Source: Mytilus trossulus
Lineage: Eukaryota > Mollusca > Bivalvia > Mytilida > Mytilidae
Direction of reading: 5' to 3'
DNA: 64,000 nucleotides
Assembly: GCF_036588685.1 (NCBI RefSeq)
Contig: NC_086375.1
Coordinates: 47,624,955-47,688,954 of the forward strand
The position numbers were made by a program, and so were the translations under genes. Under the pieces are notes generated by a model. That model saw only the letters and a program-made list of their open reading frames with translations. It did no database searches and was not told where the DNA came from. Below are positions 12,220-23,900 of the stretch, in pieces (position 1 is the first letter of the stretch; every line of letters starts with the position of its first letter).

Positions 12220-12345
12220 CATCATACATACCAGGATTAATTTTGTATTTTCACTACAAAAAACTCATCAGTGACGCTCGATTCCAAAAAGCTAATAAAA
12301 AAAAAGCCAAATAAAAGGACGAAGTTGAAGAGGAATAAAGCTCAA
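12220..12345 (-). repeat. Retrozyme fragment with partial hammerhead
   Basis: On the minus strand GAGCGTCACTGATGAG is preserved but the following stem II and GAAA region is scrambled (GTTTTTTGTAGTG), so only half the ribozyme remains. Confidence 0.5.
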
Positions 12346-12559
12346 AAACACATGAAAACTAAGCACAGAGAAATGCATATATAATTAATAAACTGAAAGA
12401 TATTGCGATATATTGTTTAAATCTAAACAGATATCTGTTTTATAAAACCGATGAATAAACAGGTATATGAAAGAGCTCAATATGAGTTTTATATTAAAGA
12501 AGGGGGCAATGTGAACTATCGCCCAGTTCACTGACTTATATTTGATGTAAATAGTGGAA

Positions 12560-12720
12560 AATAAATTCATCATAGATACCAGGATTTAAATTGTGTATAC
12601 TAGTCGTGCGTTTTGTCTTCAAGAGACTCTTCGTTGACGCGCGCATATAACAAAATTACGAAGTTAAAGAGCATCGAGAACCAACAATTCCTAAATGTTT
12701 TAAAAAATACAGCTTATGTA
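12560..12720 (-). repeat. Retrozyme fragment, core destroyed
   Basis: Terminal motif (ATACCAGGATTTAAAT), diverged ribozyme region and distal part of the unit. Its distal end has a counterpart downstream of copy B (about 28770-28860), so this remnant predates the NQO duplication. Confidence 0.45.
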
Positions 12721-12749
12721 CACTATACAAAATGTCAATCCTGATATAA

Positions 12750-14040
12750 TGATGAGTTTATTTTTAACAACCTCGTGGTAAACCATGCTGACACTTTATC
12801 CTCTTAAAAAATGTATTCAGGAGGAGCATATCCAGCGCAAAAAACTTATTGAATGTATCCTTGAAGTCATAATTAGCATCGATACAAAGAAATAAACTGA
12901 CTATCTTGTTATGGATTTCTGTAAGACTTTTCATAAAACAAGTTACAGCTTGTACTGAATTTCAAATTCGATCTTACATCACCATCATATGGAAAACCAA
13001 CAAATGGGCTCATTTCCGTTCTGAAAGGAAACAACTGGTATAATAGAAACATCTTAAACAATCAAGATAATCGATAAACTTATTAAGGGAAACAAAATGA
13101 AAAACGGTCTTTTATCTACATCAATGTAATTCACTAATACAATCAAGAAAATGCAATCCTATAGTTAGAGAGTACATAATGCATGGCCATACCATTCAGT
13201 TTGTTGAAGTCATGTTAAAAACATGTAATAAGGCAAACACGGCCATAGGATTCCTAGAGAGCCTGGTGTATTGGTGAGGGCTTGACAGCATTTGCGTATG
13301 GTCTTCAGGAAACGAATATAGTCCGTCGGATGATGACGTTAAAAGGCTGACCCGTGTTAAGAGAATATCTCTAGCACGTAAAAGACACCCTTGCAGATTT
13401 CGTAATAACATTAGCGGTACCAATTTTTGTGTACCAGATGCGCATTTCAACAATACATGTCTCTTCAGTGATGTTCGTGGCCAAAATATGTAAAATCGAA
13501 AGCTTGTATAAAGATGAAGAGCTATAATCCAAAAGTTCCAAAAAAGTATAGCCAAATGGCACCCACAAAGTGGGAAGATATACATATAAGTTGCAATAGC
13601 TTGTTTCCAAATCTACTATAGGTAAATCTGTTTTAACTAAAAAGGAAAACTATCTCGACTTACTATGAGGAACAAACTTGCTAACTGGATGGTCAATGTT
13701 GACACACACAAAAATCCATTACACCAGACAGAATATCTCGAATCTAAAACCTCAACCGATTCCAAGTACCGTCGTAAAGAATCATTCTATCGTAGAACAT
13801 ATAATGCACTCCCGTATGCGTTTACATTGCTGGTAGTCTTGAGTGCTGAAAGACACATGTATGGGATGTATGAAACACACTACCTCTATGTACATGTGCA
13901 CCAAAATGTAATTATCAGTTTAGCTATCAGTTCCTATACATTCTTGGTTTTCAAATATTCGGTTTCGAGTGTTCGCGATGAAGGTAAGTCTTTAAAAGCG
14001 TTTCGGAGCACGACATTTATCATCTGTTGTTTTAAATCTT
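12750..14040 (+). pseudogene. Broken non-LTR (Jockey/CR1-like) reverse transcriptase downstream of NQO copy A
   Basis: Shifted and interrupted frames. LVMDFCKTFHKTSYSL (about 12910-12955) matches RT motif A (usually DFSKAFDKVPH). CNKANTAIGFL (about 13225-13257) matches the conserved post-catalytic segment. An open stretch at 13665-14042 matches the C-terminal part (SFYRRTYNALP). No YADD motif is seen. Counterpart of 28800-29710. Confidence 0.6.
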
Positions 14041-14780
14041 AATTAATAGTGGTCGTAAAATAGTGAAAGTAGCCAACAAAAATTATAATTAAAACATGCC
14101 CACATCTTTCTATTTTCTCATTCAGTCAAGAGGACAACTTACATCTTAATTATCTTTGCTTAATGTACGTTGTAGATACGTACGGGGATTTTGTGTTAAA
14201 AATTAATTTACAATATACCTTTAAAATCATTTACTAGGCTACTTTTTTACTGAATTTTCCCATGTTTTAGCGCTGTAATCGGCTTAAAGTGGGTCAACTC
14301 GAAAGAAACTCGTATAGCATGTTAGTTGTGAATCTTTTTATTTACTCGACACTTTGTCTTTTTGCTATTAGGATCCTTATGTTGCATGGCTCTTAAAGTG
14401 ACTCGGCATATATGCATCCAGGTAGCGGGTTTTGGCTATGACCGTTCTTAATGCATGTAAGTCTAGAGAGTTTCCGACGCAAGCCGGTTTTGCACTGTTG
14501 TTTCCATTTTGTTAATCGACGTTTTTATATTTTACTTACTTTGACATAGACGATAAAGATAAAGATAAAGTCTATATAATAAACTACACGCACTTTGTTT
14601 TATCGCGGTCTTTGGCAGATTTGCTGTAAACTACAAAATATTTTTTGTTAGCGTCTTTGATTTTTATGGACAGTGTTGTATGAATGTGATGTGCGGGTAA
14701 ACACAGTTTTGGCTGCTAGGTCCAAATTATTGTAACTTCAACCTATTGCGTCTTTTTGAATTGCTTGATCAGTTGTGTTA

Positions 14781-15251
14781 TCATGAAACTGTGTGAAAGT
14801 TTTATGTTATTATCATAAATAGTTTCTCAGAGATACAGCGCAACATGTGAAAAAAAACTCAATTACTCTAAAATAAAATTTTGAATCATAACCAAAAAAG
14901 TATTCAGATCTTTAGATTAATATAACTAAGAAGTGTGTTAAGTTTTCAGCAATAATCATGAATCGTTTCTGAGATACGGCGCGACATGTGAAAAAAACAC
15001 ACACCCCTGCTTTAGATACAAAGAAAGTTTCAATTTTATTTTCACCAAAAAGTATAAAGATCATTTGTCCGTCATAACAATTAAACAACTATATTAAGTT
15101 TCATGAACTTTGGATAAGTCGTTCTCAAGTTACGATGCGACATGTTTACGCCGGACAGACAGACGGACGGACGGACAGCCGGACCACGGACAGACGGACT
15201 CCGGACATTTGTATTTCATTATACGTCCCGTCAAAATTTTGACGGGCGTAT
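14781..15251 (+). mobile_element. Element with ~160-bp tandem repeats, related to 44347-45314
   Basis: Core repeats with GAGATACAGCGCAACATGTG and AGATCTTTAGATTAATATAA, then a GGACGGACGGACAG microsatellite, then the palindrome CCCGTCAAAATTTTGACGGG (15226-15245) before the CGTA end. Lies between the two NQO duplication units. Confidence 0.65.
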
Positions 15252-16052
15252 GCAAACTATCGTAATCTGTTTATATTGTATTGAATATGGCAATTTATCA
15301 TATTGAATCATGTTTTCTTGTATCATATGTGCCGTTCAACGAATCCCGAATTTAATTAATAGAGAGAGATATTTCTCGTTATTGGTCTAGCTACTGCTGT
15401 TGAGAAACGTCCAATCATTTTAATAAACCATAGATAATTAATGGAGAGAACTCGGCTTAGAAAATATCAATCTAACCTTCGCTTCCCTCGGCGAAAGATT
15501 TGATTCTACGCCCCCTCACACAAATACCATAGGAACCTTAAGCTGATGTCATAAGTCTGCAAGATTGGATAGACCATACGTTCTTATGGTATTCGGGAAT
15601 GGTTACATATTACAACCTTTAACATACAAAATGCTTTAAAATTTAATAAGCTTAGGTTTAAATAGTTATTACCCGTTTTATACGGAAGCCGGTTTTGGTC
15701 ACATTGAAAACTAATGTCTCACAATAAAGACATCGTGTGCCATTTTAATGATCCAACTCTTTCGTTGTAACGACATGGCTATTGTGGGTAAAAAAATATA
15801 AGAATTGTCGCCCTTATTAGATTGTTAACTAATTTAGCACTTTCCGCTTTTATCTTAAGAACTATTAATAATAAAAATGAGTCAAATTGTAAACCGTGTT
15901 AAATTGAAGTATATGTTCAAAGACAATAACTTCGATCTCCAAGGTTTTTAAGTTTAAGTGAAATCGACTTGAACCTTTGTGCATATGCACACAATAATGT
16001 GATTTTTTAGAGCTAATTTCCAAATGCACGCAGTGCAATACTTTTATTACCT

Positions 16053-16224
16053 TGCTTGCTTTGTTTGTATATTGTACATTGTAATTGGGATAACATCCAA
16101 TCAAATTTATATATAATATTCACAGGTTTAACTATGCCTTCACAGTATATACAATACATTGTTTGAAGATGTCAATCTTAATTTCAAAGCTCGAGTAAAC
16201 GTTTGTACAAACAAAGCAAGCAAG
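16053..16224. repeat. Short inverted-end element
   Basis: TTGCTTGCTTTGTTTGTA at 16053 and its complement at about 16207-16224, 135 bases apart. Confidence 0.4.
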
Positions 16225-16278
16225 CCCTACAAAGTTTTACTCTACAAGCATTAGGAAATTGGCTCTTATTAGTTTTCA

Positions 16279-16630
16279 AAGGTACCAGGATTATAATTTA
16301 GTACGCCAGACGCGCGTTTCGTCTACATAAGACTCATCAGTGACGCTAATATCAAAACATTTATAAAGCCAAACAAGTACAAAGTTGAAGGGCACTGAGG
16401 ATCCAAAATTCCAAAAGATTGTAATCTATGCCTGGGATAAGAAATCCTTAGTTTTTCGATAAAATTAAAGTTTTGTAAACCGGAAATTTATAAAAATGAC
16501 CAATTTATTGATATTCCTGTCAAAACCGAAATGTTGACTACTTGGCTGGTGATACCCTCGGGGACGAAACGTCCACCAGCAGTCGCATCGACCCAGTGGT
16601 GTAAATAGTTATGAAAGGTACCGGGATTAT
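16279..16630 (-). mobile_element. Retrozyme-like element, single unit
   Basis: A minus-strand unit of the same family upstream of NQO copy B. It is bounded by short direct repeats (AAGGTACCAGGATTAT at the low-coordinate end and AAGGTACCGGGATTAT at the other). The matching part of the copy A region (about 4380-4420) lacks it, so it is a second independent insertion, in opposite orientation to the dimer at 4622. Confidence 0.7.
16303..16346 (-). ncRNA. Hammerhead ribozyme, type I, intact core
   Basis: Read on the minus strand, the 44-nt motif is identical to the one at 5265-5308: GCGTCA, CTGATGA, GTCTTATGTAGAC, GAAA, CGCGCGTC, TGGCGT. All catalytic bases are kept. Confidence 0.85.
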
Positions 16631-17317
16631 CTAAAGCATATGCCAAATTTATAAGGTTCATTAACAATAAATTTGATAATTGCAAGCATGACATTTCTGT
16701 ATATCAGAACATTGTTTTGTTCATAGCGTATGTCTTTTTTTCAAAAGATTTCGGGTTTTATTCGGGTTGATGTTGTGTGTTACACATATTCATAATGGAC
16801 AATTCCCATTGGTCCCTTTAATGATGTTAATTATGCTGAGTATTTTTAGCGAGTGACTTCTAGCTTGACGGATTAGAATTAAGAAGCCTTTAATTATTTC
16901 TACAAACTTTATCCTCAAATACGTCTTTCTTTGCCGTTTTGTAAATCAGACATTATTGAATTCTTGTTAACAGTTTCTGTCTTTTTCGAAATTCTCAAGA
17001 TGAAAGCGCAAAATGCAAATATAATTTTGCGTATATATAGTCCTTTACGGATAATCACTCTTTTACCAATTTACGTACACCTAACCTTGTTATCACGATA
17101 AATTATGTCGCAATTACAATATATGATACGATATATGATTAATTATTACGATATATGATGTCGTTATTACGACAAAGTTGTGCGGTATTCAGTTTTCTCA
17201 TTATTGAAGGCCGTACGGTAGCCTTTAAGTTCTCGATTCCACTTCATAAAAACTTTGGAAGATAGTTGTCTCATTCCCAATAATACCATATCTCCTTTCT
17301 CTCTATGCTGCCGTTAT

Positions 17318-17440
17318 TATGACAAGGTCATGTCGTTATTACAACATACGATGTCGTTATTACAACATACGATATCGTTATTACAACATACGATATCGTT
17401 ATTACGACATTATGTCATAGGATGTCGTTATTATCATATT
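17318..17440. repeat. 21-bp tandem array upstream of NQO copy B
   Basis: GTCGTTATTACAACATACGAT and variants are repeated about five times. Related self-complementary words (GTCGTTATTACGACAA type) lie upstream of copy A at 4090-4155, 5575-5655 and 5995-6065. Confidence 0.65.
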
Positions 17441-17943
17441 TTTTCCTCATGTGGCCCTTACTGGCTTCTGTATAACGGGTGTAGATTATACCTAATTATT
17501 ACATTTATTACACGAGATTTATATTCATTAAATACCTAACCATAATACAATGACTGGTGTGAAAATTACGTTGACATGAAAATCGATCATTATAGGCATA
17601 TTGTACCAATAGTTCTCCTGAAGAAACGATGTACAAGAACTTTCTTGCAACACAGAAAACAGTTCTGATAGTTTATGCTCATTCCGAGCCTAAATCATTT
17701 AATGCTGCACTTCGCGACACAGCTGTTAAAACTCTTAAAGCCCAGGGATATAATGTTTTAGTGTCCGACCTTTACGCACAACATTTTCAACCAGTGATTT
17801 CAAAAACAGATATTATAGGTGAGTAATTTTACATTTCGCTTATTCGTAGAATATTGAGATTGTTAAACATGGGTTATTCAGGGAACAATCAACACAAGTG
17901 TAGTTTTCCCTGATTGAAATCATGCTATATTATGACAGTTTGT

Positions 17944-18610
17944 ATACGCCCGTCGTCTTTTAGACGGGACGTATTATGGTAAACCGTTGTCCGTCCGTCC
18001 GTCCGTCCGTCCGTCCGTCCGTCGTACCGTCCGTCCGTCCGTCGTCCACACTTCGGACAATAACTCAAAAACACTTTCATCAATTTCCATGAAACTTAGG
18101 TGAATTGTTTATATCTATTGACGTAAGCTCCCTTTCGTTTTTTTTTTTTAATTTCAGATTTTAAGTTTTGGATTTATGGGGCTTTATTCATAAAAAAGGG
18201 GGGATTTTCACCACTTCGGACAATAACTCAAAAAGGCTTTCACCAATGTCAATGAAACTTTGGTGAATTGTTTATATCTATTGATATAAGCTCCCTTTCA
18301 ATTTTTATAAATTTCAGATTTTAAGTTTTGGATTTATGGGGCTTTATTCATAAAAAAAGGGGGATTTTTAACACTTCAGACAATAACTCAAAAAGGCTTT
18401 CACCAATGTCCATGAAACTTTGGTGAATTGTTTATATCTATTGATGTAAGCTCCCTTTCAATGTTTATAAATTACAGATTTTACATTTCTGTGTTATGAA
18501 TTTTTATGCTTAAAAAAAGGGGGGATTTTCCAATTTTGGGACAATACATTTAAAGCATAAAAAACAAGTTAAAAGAGCAACGGGCGTATCATGCGCTAAA
18601 GCGCATCCCT
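17944..18610 (-). mobile_element. Element with ~160-bp internal tandem repeats and GTCC microsatellite
   Basis: Ends TACGCCCGTC...GACGGGACGTATTA (left) and ACGGGCGTATCATGCGC (right). Then (GTCC)n and about three copies of a 160-bp repeat starting with CTTCGGACAATAACTC at 18051, 18214 and 18374. In NQO copy B intron 1, absent from copy A. The layout resembles the bivalve pearl / Helitron-derived non-autonomous elements. Confidence 0.65.
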
Positions 18611-20639
18611 TTATTATTGTTTTGTATGATAACTATAGTATCAGCAGTGTTCTGAGTGATTTTCGTGTATTTGTGTTTGTGTGTTTTGTGCATTTTATTC
18701 AACTGACAAAGGCATGTATCAGAACGTATGTTATCATAAAAATTAGTCAAAGAATATTCATTTCTTATTTTTTTATTTTATTTAAAATGTAAATTAATTA
18801 ATCGGGTTTTATCCTTAAAATACCAGATGAAATGATTGAACATCAAAAGTATCATTGAAAGACAGATTATTCCCTTTGCTAATACTTTTTCGATAGATTT
18901 GGCCATTTTCACATTTAAAAAAATATATTACATATAGATAGGGTCATTTTAAGCTTTCTTGACTTTAAAATTTCAAATATTTTTTCGTTTCATATAATTA
19001 CAATAGTAAAACATTGGAACTACATGTATTTCATTTAAGATGTTTCCATGGATTACCGTATAATCTTGATTCCTTTTGCAATAAAAAAAATAAAGAATTT
19101 TGTTTATGGATTTATTATAAATGACTGTTACTAATGAAAAAGACAATTTTACAGTTTCATTTATCACATATGTATTGAATGAAGAACTTCAAACACTGTG
19201 TTATATCACTTCTTCTATTATATTCAGCTGGAATATCGATGTTGCTTTACACGTGTATAGTTCACACTTTTTACAAACTAATGCTTTGCATATATTTATA
19301 CCATTTTACGTATATCCATCTTTAACATTTTCCTCGACAGGTGGACGGAATATATTAAAACTTAAAACCAAATCAGAACATTTTAAAAGATGATTTCTAG
19401 AGAAAGCTATTAATTTTAGCATCTTGTCAACAACAGTTTTATGTCCTCTGCTTTGTTTTTAATTGAGAACCTTTTTGTTTTATGATATTACGTGATATTA
19501 ACAAAAGGATAAGAAAATCAAGATAACAGTTAGGTTAAAATTCAGCCATCATTTATAACTTCGATAACTGTCACAGAATATCAACTACATGAACTATTTT
19601 ATCAGTTAATCACTTATTCATTTCAGGTGAACTCGGAGATCCAAAACATTTCAATTATCCAAATGAAGTCGGTGCAGCCTATAAAAAAGACAGTTTGTGC
19701 TTAGATATCAAACAAGAAATAGAAAAGTTAAAATTGGCTGACTTGGTTATTTTTCAATTTCCAATGCAATGGCCTCAGTTCCAGCTATTCTCAAGGGTTG
19801 GTTTGAGCGAGTTCTCATTAAAGATTTTGCATTCAGCTTTCTAAATATGTTTGATGAAGGACTTCTTAAGGTAATTATTAAATATATCAGTGGATATTTC
19901 TATTTTAGTATGACCATGCTAGTTAGATAAATAGACACATATGCCTTGATTTTCATATGATGAAGACATAATCTTTCAATCAGTATAATTGAGGTCTGGA
20001 GCTGACATGCCAATAACTGATAGTAGTCTTTTGTTAATAATTAGGAATCTGATGTTCAGTAGTTGTCGATTGTTGATGTAATGTGGTGTAATGTGTTTCT
20101 CGGTTTTTTATATATATAGACTAGACCGTTGGTTTTCCCGTTTAAATGGTTAAACACTCGTTATTTTATGGGACCATTTATAGATTGCTGTTCGGTGTGA
20201 GCCGAGGCTCCGTGTTGAAGACCAAACGTACATTGACCTTTAATAGTTTACTTTTATAAATTGTGACTTGGGAGGATAGGTGTCTAATTTGCTTCGGCTA
20301 TCGACGACAAAATGAAAAACTTAAAGTTCTATAAATCACAAGTATATAAAAGAACCAATCAAAATGCATTCACTCATATTTATATTTTACAACATTGCCC
20401 TAAGTCACAAAAAATATTTTAGCATGAAAACAAATATTGAATGAATGCATACGGTTTTCCAATTCTGTCATATGATCAACATTATTTTGACATTTTAACC
20501 CTTGTAAGTTGTTTACTCAAAGACTTGTTTATAGTTGAATATATCTGAAAAAAGTATTCGAAATCATGGTATATTCAAAATTTAAAATTCATATCTTACA
20601 TAAACATAAATCAGTACGAAAAGTTCTTTGTCAAAGGCA

Positions 20640-20890
20640 AATTTAGTATGACGGGTGCCGCATGTGGAGCAGGATCTGCTTACCCTTCCGGAGCACCTGA
20701 GATCACCCCTAGTTTTTGGTGGGGTTCGTGTTGTTTATTCTTTAGTTTTCTATGTTGTGTCATGTGTACTATTGTTTTTCTGTTTGTCTTTTTTCATTTT
20801 TAGCCATGGCGTTGTCAGTTTGTTTTAGATTTACGAGTTTGACTGTCCCTTTGGTATCTTTCGTCCCTCTTTTAGCCATTAACAAAAGTT
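20640..20890 (+). repeat. 3' tail of the YIDD-RT element family
   Basis: GGTGCCGCATGTGGAGCAGG through the GACTGTCCCTTTGGTATC segment matches the tail of the RT remnant at 30400-30575. In NQO copy B intron 2. Confidence 0.6.
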
Positions 20891-21167
20891 TATCGTTAAT
20901 ATCACCCGGATGAAATCCATAAGTTCTTACATCCACAAAGTCATGTTCTACGTTTTTTCTTATATATTTGATAATCAACATCATTTGGATTCACTTGTTC
21001 TACTTCATTAGATCCTCGGTCATATTTTGTAATGTCCCCGGTCTCTTTCAATTTCGCAATGAATTTATCAGGATACAGTCTAATTTTCTTTATCACCGCT
21101 TTTGAAATGATATCGTCGATTTCAACTGCAATTATCTCATCATTATCATCATCATTGTTAATCTTGT

Positions 21168-21680
21168 ACGGATTTTTGTGCTTCTACCGTATCGGAGGGG
21201 GGCATTAAGTTGTAACCTTGTCCGTCTACACCTGTCCAGTGCGTCCGTACGTACGTCCCAAAGTTGGTTGCTGTTCTCTAACTTTAGTTTGCCTCAACTG
21301 AATGTTATGAAAGTTATACACAATGCTTTTGACCACAAAACACAGATCAGGTATGAAATTGGTGGTGTCACTTTAACTGTTCTTGAGTTATGCCCCTTTA
21401 TAAACATAAAAATTGCTGAATTTTTCGTTTCTGTTGTCTAACTTTAGCTGACCCCAACTAAATACTATGAGACTAATACACAATGCTTATTACCACAAAA
21501 CACAGATCAAGTACAAAAGGTAGAGTCACTTTTACCGTCCTTCAGATATGTCCCTTTATGTATCTGTATACGATATGCAAGCAGAAACATCATCTGTGTC
21601 CATGCATGGCCACAATCCACATGTATTTTATCATAGTTCATTTAAATTTTTTGGGTATAGTGTGACGTCTACTTCCAATG
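21168..21680 (+). repeat. Tandem-repeat element (two ~135-bp units) in NQO copy B intron 2
   Basis: Two copies of a unit with TCTAACTTTAG, ACACAATGCTT, ACCACAAAACACAGATCA and the ATGTCCCTTTAT-like end, preceded by a GTCCGT-rich stretch. Short open frames here simply follow the repeat. Confidence 0.5.
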
Positions 21681-22104
21681 AACTAGTACGCATAATGTGG
21701 AAAGAGTAGACATGCTAGCAATAGCTCAATCACCCCTAATCTTAACCAGTGGTGTAACAGAACAACATAATAAAAATACTATAAAAACCCTTTGAAATGG
21801 CTTCACTCATCATATCGACACAGAGAAAACAAATAAGGACACATCTGTATATTATGAACATTCATTACTAGAAATAAACTTATAATGTAGTCTTATAACA
21901 TCAACACTTTAGGTACTGCTGAAGAAATTTTATTGACCTCTGGCCAATGGAAGCTGGCGAAATGGGGCAGAACTGTTTGTAATTTATTAATAAATTTGCA
22001 TTTTATATCCGGACTCATTTATTTTCGTTTTTCTCCCAAAATAACACAAACAGAATAATCATAAGAGAGGATGTTAATGCGACTTTATGTGGTACCTATA
22101 GAAC

Positions 22105-22450
22105 GTTTAATAAAATTGAGAAAGGTAATGGGGAATGTGTCAAAGCGACAACAACCGGAGCATAGAGCAGACAACAGCCAAAGACCACCAATGGGTCTTC
22201 AATGTAGCGAGAATTCCTGCATACATAGGTGTCCTTCAGCTGGCCCCTAATATGTATACTAGTACAGTGATAATGGACATCATACTAAACTCCGTATTAT
22301 ATACAAGAAACTAAAATTAAAAATCATACAAGACTAACAAAGTCCAGAGTCTCCTGACTTGGGACAGGCGCTAAATTGTGGCGGGGTTAAAAATGTTCAT
22401 GAGATCTAAACCCTTCCCCCATTACCTCTAGCCAATGTAGAAAAGAAAAC
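22105..22450 (+). repeat. Dispersed repeat, copy 1
   Basis: AATGGGGAATGTGTCAAAGC, GGGTCTTCAATGTAGCGAGA, CCTTCAGCTGGCCCCTAA and the ACAAGACTAACAAAG block. Shared with 34065-34318; a reversed part is near 28500-28640. Confidence 0.6.
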
Positions 22451-23744
22451 GCATAACAATACGCACATTAAAATTCAGTTCAAGAGAAGTCCAAGATCGA
22501 TGTCAAAAGATGTAACAAAAGAAAATAAATAAAATGACAATAATACATAAATAGCAACAGGCGACTAGCAGTTAACTGACATGCCAGCTCCTGCCCTCAA
22601 TTAAACTGATTAGAAGATTATGTCTTCATCATATGAATATCAGGCACAATCCCTGCAGTTAGGGGTTTAGTATCATTCTATCATAAAATATATGAGAACA
22701 TAACCCGTGTCATGTTTAATAGTATAGATATATATGTTGTTTGAATTTTGTTCTTTTCAGTCTGTGTGTAGTAAAACGTATTCAACTTATATTTTGTCCC
22801 ATTTGGATCATTTGGTCAGAAGAACAGAAAAAAAACAAATGAAAATGATCTATTACACAAAAAAAAAAGCTTCATTTCATTGACAAATCTCTTCATGAAT
22901 TAAAGTGCAACCGATTTTTTTCTATCCAGTTCACATTTTAATTAACGGTTAAAAAAACTTAAAAGTACTTTCAAATGTTTAAATTACATTAACTTAACGT
23001 CAGTTGCACATTTCAACATGCTATGCTAAATAATACTACAGAAAATTTAATCCGGGTATAATTTTCAGTCTTATTTTTCACCTGTCATTCAACCCAAACT
23101 CTAATTGAAAACCCCTTTGTTTTTTATTACCTTTGATCTCATCTATCCAACTTTTTTTTTTACCTTTACAACCTAAAGTTTTAAAAAGTTGGATAAATGA
23201 GAATGAACCCATAAGAATTAATCTACAGTTCCTGCAGTTACTAAAAGCTACTTCATAGCCAACAGCAGCAAAAACAGTAAATAAATAATATTGAACTCCG
23301 AGGAAAATTCAAAACGGAAAAGTCTATTGACTATTCATTTTTGCATCAATATTATATTCGTGGTTTTCGTGCTGAAAATCTGCCTTATATGTTTGTAACA
23401 TTCCTGGTTCCGTTTAAAAATAAAATACCTATATTATATTAATGACATCATGGTCGTATTTATTAAAAGTTGATAACCAACCATTTTATATGTGTTTCAT
23501 ATAATCCATTACAGGGAAAGAAATGTGTTTTATCAATGACAACAGGAAGTCCAGGAGGAATGTTTACACCTAATGGTTTGCTAGGAGACTGAGATGTTAT
23601 TCTTTGGCCTATTCAGGTGAATTTTTTTCGAAGTTTTTAAGTATGATAAATATACGAAAATGAAGACTCAATCGTGATTTAAACCCCATATGTTAAACAA
23701 ATACGTATATCTTAACCTATAATTGTTTACTTTTATAAATTGTG

Positions 23745-23900
23745 ACTTGGATGGATAGTTGTCTCATTGGCACTCACACCACATCTTCCTACATCTATAG
23801 CTGTGTCATTGGAACTCATACCACATTTTCCTATATCTATTATATAGATATAGGAAGATGTGGTGTGAGTGCCAATGAGACAACTCTCCATCCAAATAAC
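23745..23900. repeat. Inverted pair of a common dispersed repeat in NQO copy B intron 3
   Basis: ATGGATAGTTGTCTCATTGG plus CACTCACACCACATCTTCCT on the plus strand (23750-23791) and the same sequence on the minus strand (23848-23895), forming a hairpin of about 45 bp. Confidence 0.6.

Larger units (their letters stand above)
3990..14040 (+). repeat. Segmental duplication, unit A
   Basis: Matches unit B (15640-29710) in direct orientation. Matching landmarks are the TTTTATACGGAAGCC segment (4024 and 15676), the TGTAAATCAGA stretch (about 5430 and 16940), all NQO exons, the 3' flank with CCTATCCTGCATGACC (about 11650 and 25045), and a broken LINE (12690-14040 and 28800-29710). Unit B is longer because of insertions. 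Confidence 0.75.

Noticed and set aside
15520..15600. Short inverted AATACCATAGGAAC pair as a terminator or structural RNA
   Set aside because: Arms are only about 14 bases with no other support in a eukaryotic context.
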